From the NCBI RefSeq assembly GCF_001713375.1, contig NZ_CP016449.1, positions 496,001-560,000 of the forward strand: a stretch of 64,000 nucleotides of DNA, given 5' to 3'. The stretch's first letter is position 1; the number at the start of each line of letters is the position of its first letter. Below the pieces are notes generated by a model. That model was not told where the DNA came from and did not search any database. It worked only from the letters and a program-made list of their open reading frames with translations. Origin of the DNA: Hydrogenophaga sp. RAC07. GTDB taxonomy: Bacteria; Pseudomonadota; Gammaproteobacteria; Burkholderiales; Burkholderiaceae_C. The translations under genes and the position numbers were made by a program. This document shows positions 42,225 through 52,520 of this stretch, one piece after another.

Positions 42225-43951
42225 GCTGGTTCTCCGCGCAGGCCCAGCGAGCGCTCGATGGCGCGCACCAGCTGGGTGTTGATGGTCTCTCCGGTGGCGG
42301 CCAGGTAGCCGTCGGGGCGCACCAGGGCCCAGGCGTGGCCAAACACATGGCAAGCGCCCTTCAAATGGCCCTGGGGGTCGCGCACATGTTCCAACGCCTG
42401 CGCAGCGCCGCTCGCGCCGAGCACCTGCACGCTGCGCACTGGCGAGTCCAGGCACAGGCGACGCAGCCGTTGCAGGGCTGCGGCAGGCAGGTCGCCGAAC
42501 ACCAGCACCAGCAGGTCGCCATGAGCCCAGTTGAGCAGGTCGTTCACGTCCCCTCGGGTCCCGTCGGCCCATTCAAATCCGACGTTCTGCACCGACTGGC
42601 CCGCAGCGCTGGCGGGCGCGTAGGTGCAGGCGCGCGAGCGGGCGTAGGGGTTGGCCACGGCCATGCGGCCGGTGTTGATGAGGGCCCGCGCGAACGGGTG
42701 TTGTTTGGCCAAGCCGATGGCGGCCTGGCGGAACAGGCGTTCGGTGCCGTCGGTCGGGCGCAGGAAACGCGCGGTGCGGTTGGTCACGCAGACGTTTTGC
42801 TGTGCGGCGTCGAGGCGTTCGTCGTTGTAGCTGTCCAGCAGCGCGCTGTCGGCTTTGCCGCTGAGCACGGCGGCCAACTTCCAGGCCAGGTTGTCGGCAT
42901 CGGCCACGCCGGTGTTGCCACCGCGCGCGCCAAACGGGCTGACCACCTTGGCCGAGTCACCCATGAGGTACACCCGGCCGTGGCGCATGGCATGCACACA
43001 CTCGCTGCGGTACGCGTACGGTCCGACCCAGACGATCTCCACTTCAACGTCGGGCCCGAACTGACGCGCCAGGCGTTCGCGCACCACGTCTTCGCGGCTC
43101 ACGTATTCGGGGTCGGCGTTGGGCGCCATCTGGTAGTCGATGCGCCAGACGTCGTCGGCCATGAGGTGCTGCCAGACCGCGCGGTTTTCGTTGAAGGGCG
43201 CTTCGATCCAGGTGTGGCGCTCTTGTGGCGGGTGGGTGGTGAAGCGCACGTCGGCGATGCACCAGCGGTCGTCGCCGCGTTTGCTGTCGAACGGCACGTT
43301 GAGCCATTTGCGCAGCGGGCTGTGTGAGCCGGTGGCGTCGATCACGTGCTCGGCTTCCAGCCGGTAGGTGCCCGCGGGCGTTTCGACGGTGAGGGTGGCG
43401 AAGTCGGCGTTTTGCTCGAACCCGGTCAGGCGGTTCTGCCAGCGCAGTTCGACCACGCCGAGTTCCTGCGTGCGCTCGACCAGGAAACCTTCAATGTAGA
43501 ACTGCTGGATGTTGATGAAAGGTGGCTGGCTGGAGAGATGGAAGTTGCCCTGCTGGCGCAAATCAAAGCTGTACACCTCGTCGTCGCCCGCGAAGGTGCG
43601 GCCCACGCTCCACTGCACGCCCTTGGCCGCGATGCGTTCAAAAATGCCCAACCGCTCGAAGATCTCCAGCGATTTCTGCGTGTAGCAGATGCCGCGCGAT
43701 GAGGCACCCTTCACGCCGACGGTGTTGTCCTCGTCGATCAACACCGCCCGCACGCCCAGGCGGGCCAGCGAGCAGGCCAGGGTGAGACCGGTGATGCCAC
43801 CTCCCACGATGACCACGGAGTGGCGCACCGGGGTGGTGGCGTGCAGTTCGGGCGGTTCGACAAACGGGTACTCGGGCAGTTCGTAGCCCCCGCCGCCGGT
43901 GAACTCATAGTTGTTGGTGAGTGCCGCTTCGCGGTACGTGGTGATCGACAT
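42221..43951 (-). CDS. FAD-dependent aromatic monooxygenase (MhpA/PheA-type flavoprotein hydroxylase)
   Basis: 576 residues. The GxGxxG FAD motif is VIVGGGITGLTLACSLA near residue 50, preceded by an extra 45 residues. The second FAD motif is VYLMGDSAKVVSPFGARGG, where the common GD-x-A-H reads GDSAK. A C-terminal thioredoxin-like domain completes the class A phenol hydroxylase layout. It likely hydroxylates a phenolic compound with NAD(P)H and O2. With the VOC protein upstream and DUF2783 downstream it makes a small catabolic operon whose substrate is unknown. Confidence 0.85.
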   Translation of the reverse strand: MSITTYREAALTNNYEFTGGGGYELPEYPFVEPPELHATTPVRHSVVIVGGGITGLTLACSLARLGVRAVLIDEDNTVGVKGASSRGICYTQKSLEIFERLGIFERIAAKGVQWSVGRTFAGDDEVYSFDLRQQGNFHLSSQPPFINIQQFYIEGFLVERTQELGVVELRWQNRLTGFEQNADFATLTVETPAGTYRLEAEHVIDATGSHSPLRKWLNVPFDSKRGDDRWCIADVRFTTHPPQERHTWIEAPFNENRAVWQHLMADDVWRIDYQMAPNADPEYVSREDVVRERLARQFGPDVEVEIVWVGPYAYRSECVHAMRHGRVYLMGDSAKVVSPFGARGGNTGVADADNLAWKLAAVLSGKADSALLDSYNDERLDAAQQNVCVTNRTARFLRPTDGTERLFRQAAIGLAKQHPFARALINTGRMAVANPYARSRACTYAPASAAGQSVQNVGFEWADGTRGDVNDLLNWAHGDLLVLVFGDLPAAALQRLRRLCLDSPVRSVQVLGASGAAQALEHVRDPQGHLKGACHVFGHAWALVRPDGYLAATGETINTQLVRAIERSLGLRGEPA

Positions 43952-44129
43952 GCATCGCTCCTATGGTTTGTCTTCGTCGTGTTGTGTGCGCAGACCTCGC
44001 GGGGCGCATGGGTGCGCGGCGCTCAGCTCCGCGAATGTCCCCGGCGGCTGGTGCCGCCGCCTCCTGCAGTTCGCTGCGCAGAACGCCATGCACCCTTGCG
44101 CCAGTGGCGCCACGCCAGTGCCAAGGACC

Positions 44130-44741
44130 TCAGGCCTGAGCCTTCCCCACCACCTCAGGCCGATCGTTCTGCTGCGGCTTCAGCGGCGCCGCCGATTTGC
44201 CCTCGGCGCGTTCACGGCGCCACTGTTCCTTGCGTGCGTTCCACTCGGCCAGACGCGCGTGAGCCGTCTTGCTTTCTTCCAGCATTTCGAACTCGTCGGC
44301 CAACTGCGCCGTGAGCTCCAGGCGAATGCCGTTGGGATCGAAAAAGTAGATGCTCTTGAAGATGTGGTGGTCCGTCACGCCCAGCACCTCGATGCCGCTG
44401 GCCTCCAGCCGCGCCTTGGTGTTCTCAAGCTCCTGCTCGGTGTTCACACGAAAGCTGATGTGGTTCACCCACTTCGGCGTGTTCGGGCTCGGCAACGCCG
44501 CCTCGTCGTCGCCAAGATCAAAGAATGCAATGAACGAGCCGTCTTGCAGGCGGAAGAAGAAATGGGTGTACGGGCAGTATTCGCCCGTGCTGGGCACATG
44601 GTCGCTCTGGATGATGTGGTAGAGCGGCAGGCCCAGGATGTCCTCGTAGAAACGGCGTGTTTCTTCGGCATCTTTCGCGCGGTAGGCGTAGTGGTGCAAC
44701 TGCTGGATGGGTGCCGGGGCGGGCAACTTCGATGGGTTCAT
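44130..44741 (-). CDS. VOC family protein, extradiol dioxygenase-like
   Basis: 203 residues with a vicinal-oxygen-chelate fold. The expected metal ligands can be placed: His in LHHYAYRAKD, His in WVNHISFRVN and Glu in GIRLELTAQ, the 2-His-1-carboxylate set of type I extradiol dioxygenases. The C-terminal 45 residues are charged and lysine/arginine-rich. It could cleave the catechol made by the neighbouring hydroxylase, or be a glyoxalase relative. The gap to the hydroxylase is 178 nt. Confidence 0.82.
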   Translation of the reverse strand: MNPSKLPAPAPIQQLHHYAYRAKDAEETRRFYEDILGLPLYHIIQSDHVPSTGEYCPYTHFFFRLQDGSFIAFFDLGDDEAALPSPNTPKWVNHISFRVNTEQELENTKARLEASGIEVLGVTDHHIFKSIYFFDPNGIRLELTAQLADEFEMLEESKTAHARLAEWNARKEQWRRERAEGKSAAPLKPQQNDRPEVVGKAQA

Positions 44742-44773
44742 GGATGTCTCCTCTGAGTCGGCTAAGATTCAAC

Positions 44774-44809
44774 ATTATGCAACGCATTTCCCTTATCGTA
44801 ATGAAATGC
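44774..44809 (-). promoter_or_regulatory. candidate promoter and operator of the VOC/monooxygenase genes
   Basis: GCATTTC (44784-44790) and GAAATGC (44803-44809) are a perfect 7-bp inverted repeat with 12 nt between. On the minus strand it covers a -35-like TTACGA (44801-44796), 16 nt from a -10-like CATAAT (44779-44774). An operator over the -35 suggests repression or class II activation. No regulator gene is adjacent. The other 200 nt up to the rubrerythrin gene show no clear element. Confidence 0.45.
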
Positions 44810-45007
44810 CCTGCAAATGAGTTCAGTTTGTGGCTTTCCCCGTGGCTTGTCACCGGGTCTGGGCCGATAGTCCGGATCGATTCGACACATAGGCCGGAAC
44901 TATTAGACCGAGTGTTGCTGCCGGGGGTATGGTTTGGCGGTCTCTGCGGTTGCAGGCCACTTTCTGCGACGGCTGAGCGCTTCTTCAACCCACGCAAGGA
45001 GATGAAC

Positions 45008-45430
45008 ATGCCCGCATTGAAAGGCTCGAAGACCGAGCAATGCCTCAAGGACGCCTTCGCCGGCGAATCCCAGGCCAACCGCCGCTACCTGTACTTCGCG
45101 AACAAGGCCGATGTGGAAGGCCAGAACGACGTGGCGGCGCTGTTCCGCTCCACCGCCGAAGGCGAGACCGGCCATGCGCACGGCCACCTCGAATTCCTGG
45201 AGCAGTCCGGTGACCCCGCCACCGGCATGCCCATCGGCTCCACCCGCGACAACCTCGCTTCCGCCGTGGCCGGTGAAACCCACGAGTACACCGACATGTA
45301 CCCCGGCATGGCCAAGACCGCGCGCGAAGAAGGCTTTGACGAAGTGGCCGACTGGTTCGAGACCCTGGCCAAGGCCGAGCGTTCGCACGCCAACCGCTAC
45401 CAGAAGGCCCTGAACGAACTGGTGGACTGA
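45008..45430 (+). CDS. rubrerythrin family protein, diiron domain only
   Basis: 140 residues with the four-helix ferritin-like diiron domain: [12 protein letters not shown] and [10 protein letters not shown] carry the ExxH ligand motifs. The C-terminal rubredoxin domain of classical rubrerythrin is absent. It likely detoxifies peroxide or stores/handles iron, taking electrons from a separate donor. AAGGAG at 44996-45001 sits 6 nt before ATG 45008; the ATG at 45002 directly abuts it and is unlikely. It precedes the Fe-S protein and DUF3501 genes, a conserved trio in Burkholderiales. Confidence 0.9.
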   Translation: MPALKGSKTEQCLKDAFAGESQANRRYLYFANKADVEGQNDVAALFRSTAEGETGHAHGHLEFLEQSGDPATGMPIGSTRDNLASAVAGETHEYTDMYPGMAKTAREEGFDEVADWFETLAKAERSHANRYQKALNELVD

Positions 45431-45436
45431 ACTGAC

Positions 45437-45510
45437 CCACCCCCGCCGCGCTTCGCGCGACCCCCTCAAGGGGGCGACACCTGCGGCCTGGCGGAGCCAG
45501 TTCCGCGTGT
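45437..45510. repeat. dispersed GC-rich repeat, type 2 copy, after the rubrerythrin gene
   Basis: About 74 nt, matching the 38893 copy through CCCCCGCCGCGCTTCGCGCG, the CCCCCTCAAGGGGG hairpin, and CCTGCGGCCTGGCGGAGCCAG-TCCGCG. It begins 6 nt after the rubrerythrin stop codon, and is followed at once by two further hairpins. Confidence 0.78.
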
Positions 45511-45516
45511 CCTGGA

Positions 45517-45573
45517 AGCTGCGCTCACTTGAGCGCAGCGTTTCCGTCAGGGCTCAACGAGCCCTGACGGAAA
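45517..45573 (+). other. two abutting perfect hairpins before the Fe-S protein gene
   Basis: The first hairpin is GCTGCGCTC/GAGCGCAGC (45517-45525 and 45530-45538, 4-nt loop). The second abuts it: a perfect 16-bp stem (45539-45554 and 45558-45573) with the loop AAC. Neither is followed by a T-run. They lie 33 nt before the Fe-S protein start, between two genes thought to work together, and could attenuate or process the transcript. Confidence 0.65.
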
Positions 45574-45606
45574 CCTTGTGAAGTCATTTCTTTCGACGAG
45601 GATCCC

Positions 45607-46956
<1,350 letters not shown>

Positions 46957-46965
46957 AGAGGCAAC

Positions 46966-47556
46966 ATGCAACTCACCGGACACATCACCGCCGATTCGCT
47001 CATGAGCCTTGAGGCCTACACCAAGTGGCGCAAGCTGCACAAGCCCGAGATCATTGCGCACCGCAAGTTGCGCAGCGTGCGACTGGGGGAGCACATCAAC
47101 CTGCAGTTCGAGAGCGAGACCACCATCCGTTACCAGATCCAGGAAATGCTGCGCATCGAGAAGGTGTTCGAGGAAGAGGGCATCCAGCAGGAGATCGAGG
47201 CCTATGCGCCGCTGGTGCCCGACGGCCACAACTGGAAGGCCACGATGATGATCGAGTACCCCGACGTCAACGAGCGCAAGCGTGAACTGGCGCGCCTGAT
47301 CGGCGTGGAGGACCGCCTCTTCGTCGAGGTTGAAGGTCATGCCCGCGTGTACTCCATCGCCGATGAGGACCTGGACCGCGAGAACGAGGTCAAGACCTCG
47401 GCCGTGCACTTCGTGCGTTTCGAATTCACGCCGCCGATGCGCGCGGCGATCCAGGCGGGAGCTGCTGTCAAGATCGGCTGCGACCACACCCACTACCCCT
47501 CGCATGTGCAGGTGTCCCCGGAAGCACTGGCGTCTCTCGCGGGCGACCTGAAGTAA
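46966..47556 (+). CDS. DUF3501 family protein
   Basis: 196 residues, the usual length of the family. MSLEAYTKWRK, LRSVRLGEHINLQFES and the C-terminal KIGCDHTHYPSHVQVSPEALASL are recognisable. The gene follows rubrerythrin and Fe-S oxidoreductase genes, a repeatedly seen set, so it is likely part of the same peroxide/iron response. No catalytic motif is evident beyond the terminal Cys-Asp-His cluster. A terminator follows 21 nt later. Confidence 0.85.
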   Translation: MQLTGHITADSLMSLEAYTKWRKLHKPEIIAHRKLRSVRLGEHINLQFESETTIRYQIQEMLRIEKVFEEEGIQQEIEAYAPLVPDGHNWKATMMIEYPDVNERKRELARLIGVEDRLFVEVEGHARVYSIADEDLDRENEVKTSAVHFVRFEFTPPMRAAIQAGAAVKIGCDHTHYPSHVQVSPEALASLAGDLK

Positions 47557-47577
47557 CCCGGTGCGGTGGCGATAATC

Positions 47578-47602
47578 AAGGCTTCCCTCGGGAAGCCTTT
47601 TT
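47578..47602 (+). terminator. rho-independent terminator after the DUF3501 gene
   Basis: AAGGCTTCC and GGAAGCCTT form a 9-bp stem with a CTCG loop, followed by TTT. It separates the rubrerythrin-associated genes from yaaA. Confidence 0.85.
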
Positions 47603-47649
47603 CTTGCCCAGCCCGCCCACCCGCGACGCCGCCTCGCACCGCTTGCCAC

Positions 47650-48426
47650 ATGCTGTTCCTCATCTCCCCCGCCAAGGCGCTCGACTACGAGACCCCACCC
47701 CATGTGGCCACCCACACCCAGCCGCTTTTTGTGAAGCAGGCCGCCGAGCTCATTGGTGTGCTGCGCGACCAGTCGCCGCAGCAGATTGCAGAGCTCATGA
47801 AGCTGTCGGACACGCTCTCGGGTTTGAACGTGGCGCGTTACCAGGCCTGGGCACCCCGCTTCACCGCGAAAAACTCCAAGCAGGCCGTGCTGGCCTTTGA
47901 CGGCGACGTGTACGGCGGGCTGGACGCGAAAACGCTTGCCGAGCCCGATCTGGACTGGCTGCAGCAGCACCTGTGCATCCTGAGCGGCCTCTACGGCGTG
48001 CTGCGCCCGCTCGACCGGATGCAGCCTTACCGGCTGGAGATGGGCACGCGCCTGGCGACCGGCCGGGGCAAGAACCTCTACGCGTTCTGGGGCCGCCAGA
48101 TCGCAGACCACCTGAACGAACGCGCCCAGGCCGACGTGAGCCCGGTGGTGATCAACCTCGCCAGCGAAGAGTATTTCAAGGTGGTCGACCGCAAGGTGTT
48201 GCTGCCGCGCGTGGTCACCTGCGTGTTTGAGGAGCGCAAGGCCGATGGCTACAAGGTGATCAGTTTCATGGCCAAGCGCGCGCGCGGGCTCATGGTGCGC
48301 TACGCTGTGCAGCACCGTGCCAGCACGCCCGAGCAGCTCAAACACTTTGACCTGGAGGGCTACCGCTTCAACAGCGCCGCCTCCGGACCCGACCGACTCG
48401 TGTTCCGCCGCGAGGCCAAGTTCTGA
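47650..48426 (+). CDS. yaaA: peroxide stress protein YaaA (DUF328)
   Basis: 258 residues starting [16 protein letters not shown], the hallmark of YaaA. Other family blocks are [43 protein letters not shown] and [14 protein letters not shown] with its helix-hairpin-helix-like DNA-binding surface. YaaA lowers free iron and protects DNA during hydrogen-peroxide stress. It sits just after the rubrerythrin group. The start is set by the conserved N-terminus. Confidence 0.94.
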   Translation: MLFLISPAKALDYETPPHVATHTQPLFVKQAAELIGVLRDQSPQQIAELMKLSDTLSGLNVARYQAWAPRFTAKNSKQAVLAFDGDVYGGLDAKTLAEPDLDWLQQHLCILSGLYGVLRPLDRMQPYRLEMGTRLATGRGKNLYAFWGRQIADHLNERAQADVSPVVINLASEEYFKVVDRKVLLPRVVTCVFEERKADGYKVISFMAKRARGLMVRYAVQHRASTPEQLKHFDLEGYRFNSAASGPDRLVFRREAKF

Positions 48427-48436
48427 GGACACTGCC

Positions 48437-49294
48437 ATGAACCAGTCCGTCACCATCGAGTTGCGCCAGTGGATCGTGGAGCAGGCCGCGGCCGGGTTTT
48501 CGCGCGAGGCGGTGATGGCGTCCATGGTGGCCTCGGGATGGCAGGAAGCGGTGGCGCTCAAGGCGCTGAAGGCCACCTGGAAAGAGCCCGCGGCGGTGGC
48601 GCCGCAGCCCACACCGGTGGTGCGCCGCGAAGGCGCGAAGCACCTGCCCGACCTGGACCTGAGCCAGTCACCGCGCCAGATCGACGTGGGCGATCGCATG
48701 GTCGACGTGATCGCCTCGCTCAACCAGCCGCGCGTGGTGGTGCTTGGCAACCTGCTGAGTGCCGAAGAGTGCGACGCACTGATCGAATCGGCCCGCCCGC
48801 AACTCGCGCGTTCGCTCACCGTGGCCACCAAAACCGGTGGTGAGGAACTCAACCCCGACCGCACCAGCAGTGGCACCTTCTTCGCGCGCGGGCAGACGCC
48901 CGAGGTCACGCGCATCGAGGCGCGCATTGCCCGCCTGCTGAACTGGCCCATTGAAAACGGCGAAGGCCTGCAGGTGCTGCACTACCGCCCGGGCGCCGAG
49001 TACAAGCCGCACTACGACTACTTCGACCCCGACGAGCCCGGCACGCCCAACATCCTCAAGCGCGGCGGGCAACGGCTGGCCACGCTGGTCATGTACCTGA
49101 GCGAGCCCGCGCGCGGCGGCGGCACCACCTTCCCCGACGCGGGGCTGGAGGTGGCGCCCGTGCGCGGCAACGCGGTGTTCTTCAACTACGACCGTCCCCA
49201 CCCGTCCACCCGCACGCTGCACGGCGGTGCACCGGTGATCGAGGGCGAGAAATGGGTTGCCACCAAGTGGCTGCGCGAACGCGAGTTCGTCTGA
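48437..49294 (+). CDS. 2-oxoglutarate/Fe(II)-dependent oxygenase (prolyl 4-hydroxylase-like)
   Basis: 285 residues. The N-terminal 60 residues form a small helical region (LRQWIVEQAAAGFSREAVM). The catalytic double-stranded beta-helix has the Fe ligands HxD in YKPHYDYFD and the distal His in RTLHGGAPV, and the 2-oxoglutarate Lys in EKWVATKW. It probably hydroxylates a proline or related residue in a protein or small molecule. GGAC precedes the ATG. It starts 10 nt after the yaaA stop. Confidence 0.9.
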   Translation: MNQSVTIELRQWIVEQAAAGFSREAVMASMVASGWQEAVALKALKATWKEPAAVAPQPTPVVRREGAKHLPDLDLSQSPRQIDVGDRMVDVIASLNQPRVVVLGNLLSAEECDALIESARPQLARSLTVATKTGGEELNPDRTSSGTFFARGQTPEVTRIEARIARLLNWPIENGEGLQVLHYRPGAEYKPHYDYFDPDEPGTPNILKRGGQRLATLVMYLSEPARGGGTTFPDAGLEVAPVRGNAVFFNYDRPHPSTRTLHGGAPVIEGEKWVATKWLREREFV

Positions 49295-49304
49295 CGTACC
49301 CGGC

Positions 49305-50225
49305 ATGAACATCACCCACAACGGCCTGCGCATCGAGTTCGAGAGCGACGGCGACGAACATGCTCCCGCCGTGGTGCTCACCATGGGCCTGGGCATGCAG
49401 CTCACCGCCTGGCCCACATCGCTGGTGCAGGCCCTCGTGCAGGCCGGCCACCGCGTGATCCGCTTCGACAACCGCGACGTCGGCCTCTCCAGCCAGCTGG
49501 ACCACCTCGGCGTGCCCAACGTCGGCTGGCAGCTCGTGCGATCCCGCCTGGGCTTGGCCGTCCGCTCGCCCTACAGCCTGCAAGACATGGCCCAGGACAC
49601 CATCGGCCTGCTCGACGCGCTGGGCGTGCAGCGGGCCCATCTGGTGGGTGTGTCCATGGGCGGCATGATCTCGCAGCGCGTGGCCGCCACCGTGCCGCAG
49701 CGCGTGCTCAGCCTGACCAGCGTCATGAGTTCCAGCGGTGCGCCCGGCCTGCCCGGCCCACGTCCGCAGGTGAGCCGCGCCCTGCTCAAGCGCCCGCGCA
49801 CCCAGCGCCCCGAACACGTGGCCGCCCACGCCCTCCACATGTTCCGCCTCATCGGCAGCCCCGCCTTCCCGCAAGACATGCCTGCCTTCGAGCAGCGCGT
49901 GCTGGCCGACGCGGTGCGCAGCCGCAACCCCGATGGCGTGGCGCGCCAGTTGCTCGCTGTGGCGTCCGACACAGGACGCCATGCCGTGCTGAAAGGCATC
50001 GCCTGCCCCACGCTCGTGGTGCACGGCACCGCCGACCCGCTGGTGCCGCTGGCCTGTGGGCAGGACACCGCCGCGCGCATCGCCGGCTCGCGGTTCGAAG
50101 CCATCGAGGGCATGGGCCACGACTGGCCACCCGGCGTGGCCGCGCTTCTGGCCAGCCACATCGTTCCCCACATTCAGGCCGCACAGAGTTTCGCCAACAG
50201 CGCCTCAAACACCGCCCCGACATGA
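49305..50225 (+). CDS. alpha/beta hydrolase
   Basis: 306 residues. The nucleophile elbow is GVSMGGMI, the oxyanion loop follows [12 protein letters not shown], the acid is likely the Asp in [10 protein letters not shown] and the catalytic His is in GMGHDWP. The family resembles small esterases or meta-cleavage-type C-C hydrolases (RutD/CatD-like). Substrate unknown. It overlaps queF by 4 nt. Confidence 0.88.
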   Translation: MNITHNGLRIEFESDGDEHAPAVVLTMGLGMQLTAWPTSLVQALVQAGHRVIRFDNRDVGLSSQLDHLGVPNVGWQLVRSRLGLAVRSPYSLQDMAQDTIGLLDALGVQRAHLVGVSMGGMISQRVAATVPQRVLSLTSVMSSSGAPGLPGPRPQVSRALLKRPRTQRPEHVAAHALHMFRLIGSPAFPQDMPAFEQRVLADAVRSRNPDGVARQLLAVASDTGRHAVLKGIACPTLVVHGTADPLVPLACGQDTAARIAGSRFEAIEGMGHDWPPGVAALLASHIVPHIQAAQSFANSASNTAPT

Positions 50226-51073
50226 CCCAGAACACCCCCGAACAATCGCAACTCGGCCAGGCCTCGGCCTACGTGGACCAGTACGATGCCGGCCTGCTGT
50301 TTCCCCTGCCGCGCGAGACCAAACGGCGCGAGATCGGCATCACCGGCAGCGTGCCGTTTCTGGGTGCCGACCTGTGGACCGCGTTCGAGCTCAGCTGGCT
50401 CAACCCGCGCGGCAAACCGCAGGTGGCCCTGGCCCACATCACCGTGCCTTGCGAGAGCACGCACATCGTCGAGAGCAAGTCGTTCAAGCTCTACCTCAAC
50501 AGCTTCAACAACACGGCGTTTGCCAGCGCGGACGCGGTGCGCGACCGCATCCGCGCCGATGTGAGCACCGCCATCTGGCACGGCGGCCCGATGCAGTCCA
50601 GCGCCGGCGTGAAGCTCTTGCTGCCCGAGCAGCTGGAGCGCGAGAAGGTGCAGGAGCTCGCCGGCCTGTCGATCGACCGGCTCGACGTGGAATGCACGCG
50701 CTACCAGCCCGCGCCGGAGCTGCTCACCGCCGCGTTCGATGAAAAGCCGGTGGACGAAATCCTGGTGAGCCATCTTCTCAAGAGCAACTGCCTGGTGACC
50801 GGCCAGCCCGACTGGGGCAGCGTGCAGATCAGCTACAGCGGCCCGCAGATCGACCAGGCGGGGCTGTTGCAGTACATCGTGAGTTTTCGCAACCACAACG
50901 AATTCCACGAGCAGTGCGTGGAGCGCATCTACATGGACGTGCTGGCGCGCTGCAAGCCCACCAAGCTGGCGGTGTACGCGCGCTACACGCGCCGCGGCGG
51001 TCTGGACATCAACCCCTGGCGCACCAGCCATCCGCAGTCGCCACCGGCGAACGTGCGCACGGCGCGGCAGTAG
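50222..51073 (+). CDS. queF: NADPH-dependent 7-cyano-7-deazaguanine reductase
   Basis: 283 residues, the long bimodular type II QueF. The QueF signature [12 protein letters not shown] is intact, with the catalytic cysteine in the C-terminal module near [14 protein letters not shown] and the NADPH-related loop [15 protein letters not shown]. It reduces preQ0 to preQ1 in queuosine biosynthesis. Other queuosine genes are not in this window. Coupled to the hydrolase by an ATGA overlap. Confidence 0.95.
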   Translation: MTQNTPEQSQLGQASAYVDQYDAGLLFPLPRETKRREIGITGSVPFLGADLWTAFELSWLNPRGKPQVALAHITVPCESTHIVESKSFKLYLNSFNNTAFASADAVRDRIRADVSTAIWHGGPMQSSAGVKLLLPEQLEREKVQELAGLSIDRLDVECTRYQPAPELLTAAFDEKPVDEILVSHLLKSNCLVTGQPDWGSVQISYSGPQIDQAGLLQYIVSFRNHNEFHEQCVERIYMDVLARCKPTKLAVYARYTRRGGLDINPWRTSHPQSPPANVRTARQ

Positions 51074-51089
51074 AGCCTGCCGGCGCCGT

Positions 51090-51869
51090 TCAGATCATCT
51101 TCTGGATCAGCGCACCCTTGAACAGCACCGGTCCGGTCGGGCCGCGTTCGCTCGGCACACCGCCTTTGGGCTCCAGGCTGACGGCCAGGGCGGGCACTTC
51201 GCGCACATCGGCTTCGCCCGCGGCGAGTTGGAGCAGCCGCTCCTGCGTCAAGACACCCAGGGAGCGCGGACCGCCTGAAGGCGGCAGGGCCCAGAGCTGC
51301 AGCGACTTGTCGCTGGCTTCCTGAAAGCCGCCCACGCGTTGCAGCGTGAGCTTGCCGTTTTTCGGATCGAAGGTCACCAGCATGGAGGCGCTGGCCTGGT
51401 CGTCGTTGAGCACGGCCACGTATTCGATCTGCGGTGTGGCCGAGAGCTTGGCCTGCAGTTCGTTGATCTGCGCGCCCAGGTTGTCGCGCAAGCCCACGGC
51501 GGTGACGAGCGCGAACACGGTGGCGAGTGCACCGGCGGCGGTGGCGCCGCGCCACAGCGCCAGGCTGCGCAGCCAGCCGCTGGCTTGTGGCTTCGTGGCC
51601 TGTGCGCGCGCTGCGGCCATGGCCTGCTGCTGGCTCTCGCCCTGCACCAGGTTTTCAATGCGGGTCCACACGGCGGGTGCGGGTTGTTGTGCGGTCTGCA
51701 GTTCGTTCATGCTGGCCACGCGGCTTTGCCACACCAGGGCGGCGGCGCGCACCGGCGCTTGTTCGCGCGCCATGGCTTCAAAGCGGCGACGGGCGCCACC
51801 ACGCAGGGTGCCCAGCGCGTGGGCGGCGGCCAGTCTGTCGAGCAGTTCGGGGTGTTGGATCAGGTTCAT
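51090..51869 (-). CDS. anti-sigma factor (RskA-type C-terminal domain)
   Basis: 259 residues: an N-terminal helical anti-sigma domain (LLDRLAAAHALGTLRGGARRRFE), a proline/alanine linker, one membrane helix (about 110-130) and a periplasmic RskA-type domain (WALPPSGGPRSLGVL, GGVPSERGPTGPVLFKG, ending IQKMI). It holds the ECF sigma factor encoded just upstream at the membrane until a signal arrives. No zinc-binding His/Cys set is seen, so release is more likely by proteolysis or conformational change. It is last in the ECF operon, 10 nt after the sigma gene. Confidence 0.88.
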   Translation of the reverse strand: MNLIQHPELLDRLAAAHALGTLRGGARRRFEAMAREQAPVRAAALVWQSRVASMNELQTAQQPAPAVWTRIENLVQGESQQQAMAAARAQATKPQASGWLRSLALWRGATAAGALATVFALVTAVGLRDNLGAQINELQAKLSATPQIEYVAVLNDDQASASMLVTFDPKNGKLTLQRVGGFQEASDKSLQLWALPPSGGPRSLGVLTQERLLQLAAGEADVREVPALAVSLEPKGGVPSERGPTGPVLFKGALIQKMI

Positions 51870-51879
51870 GACAGTCTCT

Positions 51880-52452
51880 TCACGCAAAGCGCGCCATGCA
51901 GGTACGCAACTGGTCCAGCCCGCGCCGGATCCAGGTCTTGACGGTGCCCAGGGGGAGGCTGAGCTGCTCGGCCAGTTCGCTGTGGCTGAGGTCGCGCAGG
52001 TACGCCAGGCTCACCACCTCGCGTTGGCGGTTCTCCAGCTTGGCCAGGCACTGGTGCAGCGCCCAGGCCTGCTGGCTGGCCAGGGTGGTGTCCATCGGGT
52101 TGGGCGAATCGCCTTCCAGGGTGTCGGACATCGCGTCGTCGATCTCGTCGGTGAGGTGGGTGCGCTCGGCACTGCGCCGGCGCAGGTAGTCGAGCGAGCG
52201 GCTGCGCACGATCAAACCCAGCCAGGCCATGGGCGGGCTGAGCGAGGCGCGGTAGTCGCCCGCGCTGCGCCAGATCTGCAAAAAGGTTTCCTGCAAGACG
52301 TCTTCGGCCCATTCGGCCTTGCCCACCACACGCATGGACAGGCCATACAGCTTGGACGAGGTCAGGTCGTACAGGGCTTTGAGGGCGACCTCGTCGCGCC
52401 GGGCGACGCGGTCGATCAGGTCCATCAGCAGGTCATCGGGTTGTGCGCTCAT
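51880..52452 (-). CDS. ECF RNA polymerase sigma factor
   Basis: 190 residues. Sigma region 2 includes EDVLQETFLQIWRSA and the linker follows WLGLIVRSRSLDYLRRR; region 4 contains EVVSLAYLRDLSHSELAEQLSLPLGTVKTWIRR. It directs RNA polymerase to genes of an extracytoplasmic response. It is fourth in a minus-strand operon of exported metalloproteins and precedes its anti-sigma gene. The mirrored TGAATCC/CGTATCC elements at 54671-54775 are the proposed targets, including its own operon. Start chosen at MSAQPDD; an alternative lies at 52524. Confidence 0.93.
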   Translation of the reverse strand: MSAQPDDLLMDLIDRVARRDEVALKALYDLTSSKLYGLSMRVVGKAEWAEDVLQETFLQIWRSAGDYRASLSPPMAWLGLIVRSRSLDYLRRRSAERTHLTDEIDDAMSDTLEGDSPNPMDTTLASQQAWALHQCLAKLENRQREVVSLAYLRDLSHSELAEQLSLPLGTVKTWIRRGLDQLRTCMARFA

Positions 52453-52520
52453 GCATTCATTGTGCGGTACCGGCTGGCCCCATGCCCGTGGCGGGACTTG
52501 GAAGTAGGCGGGCAAGGTGC

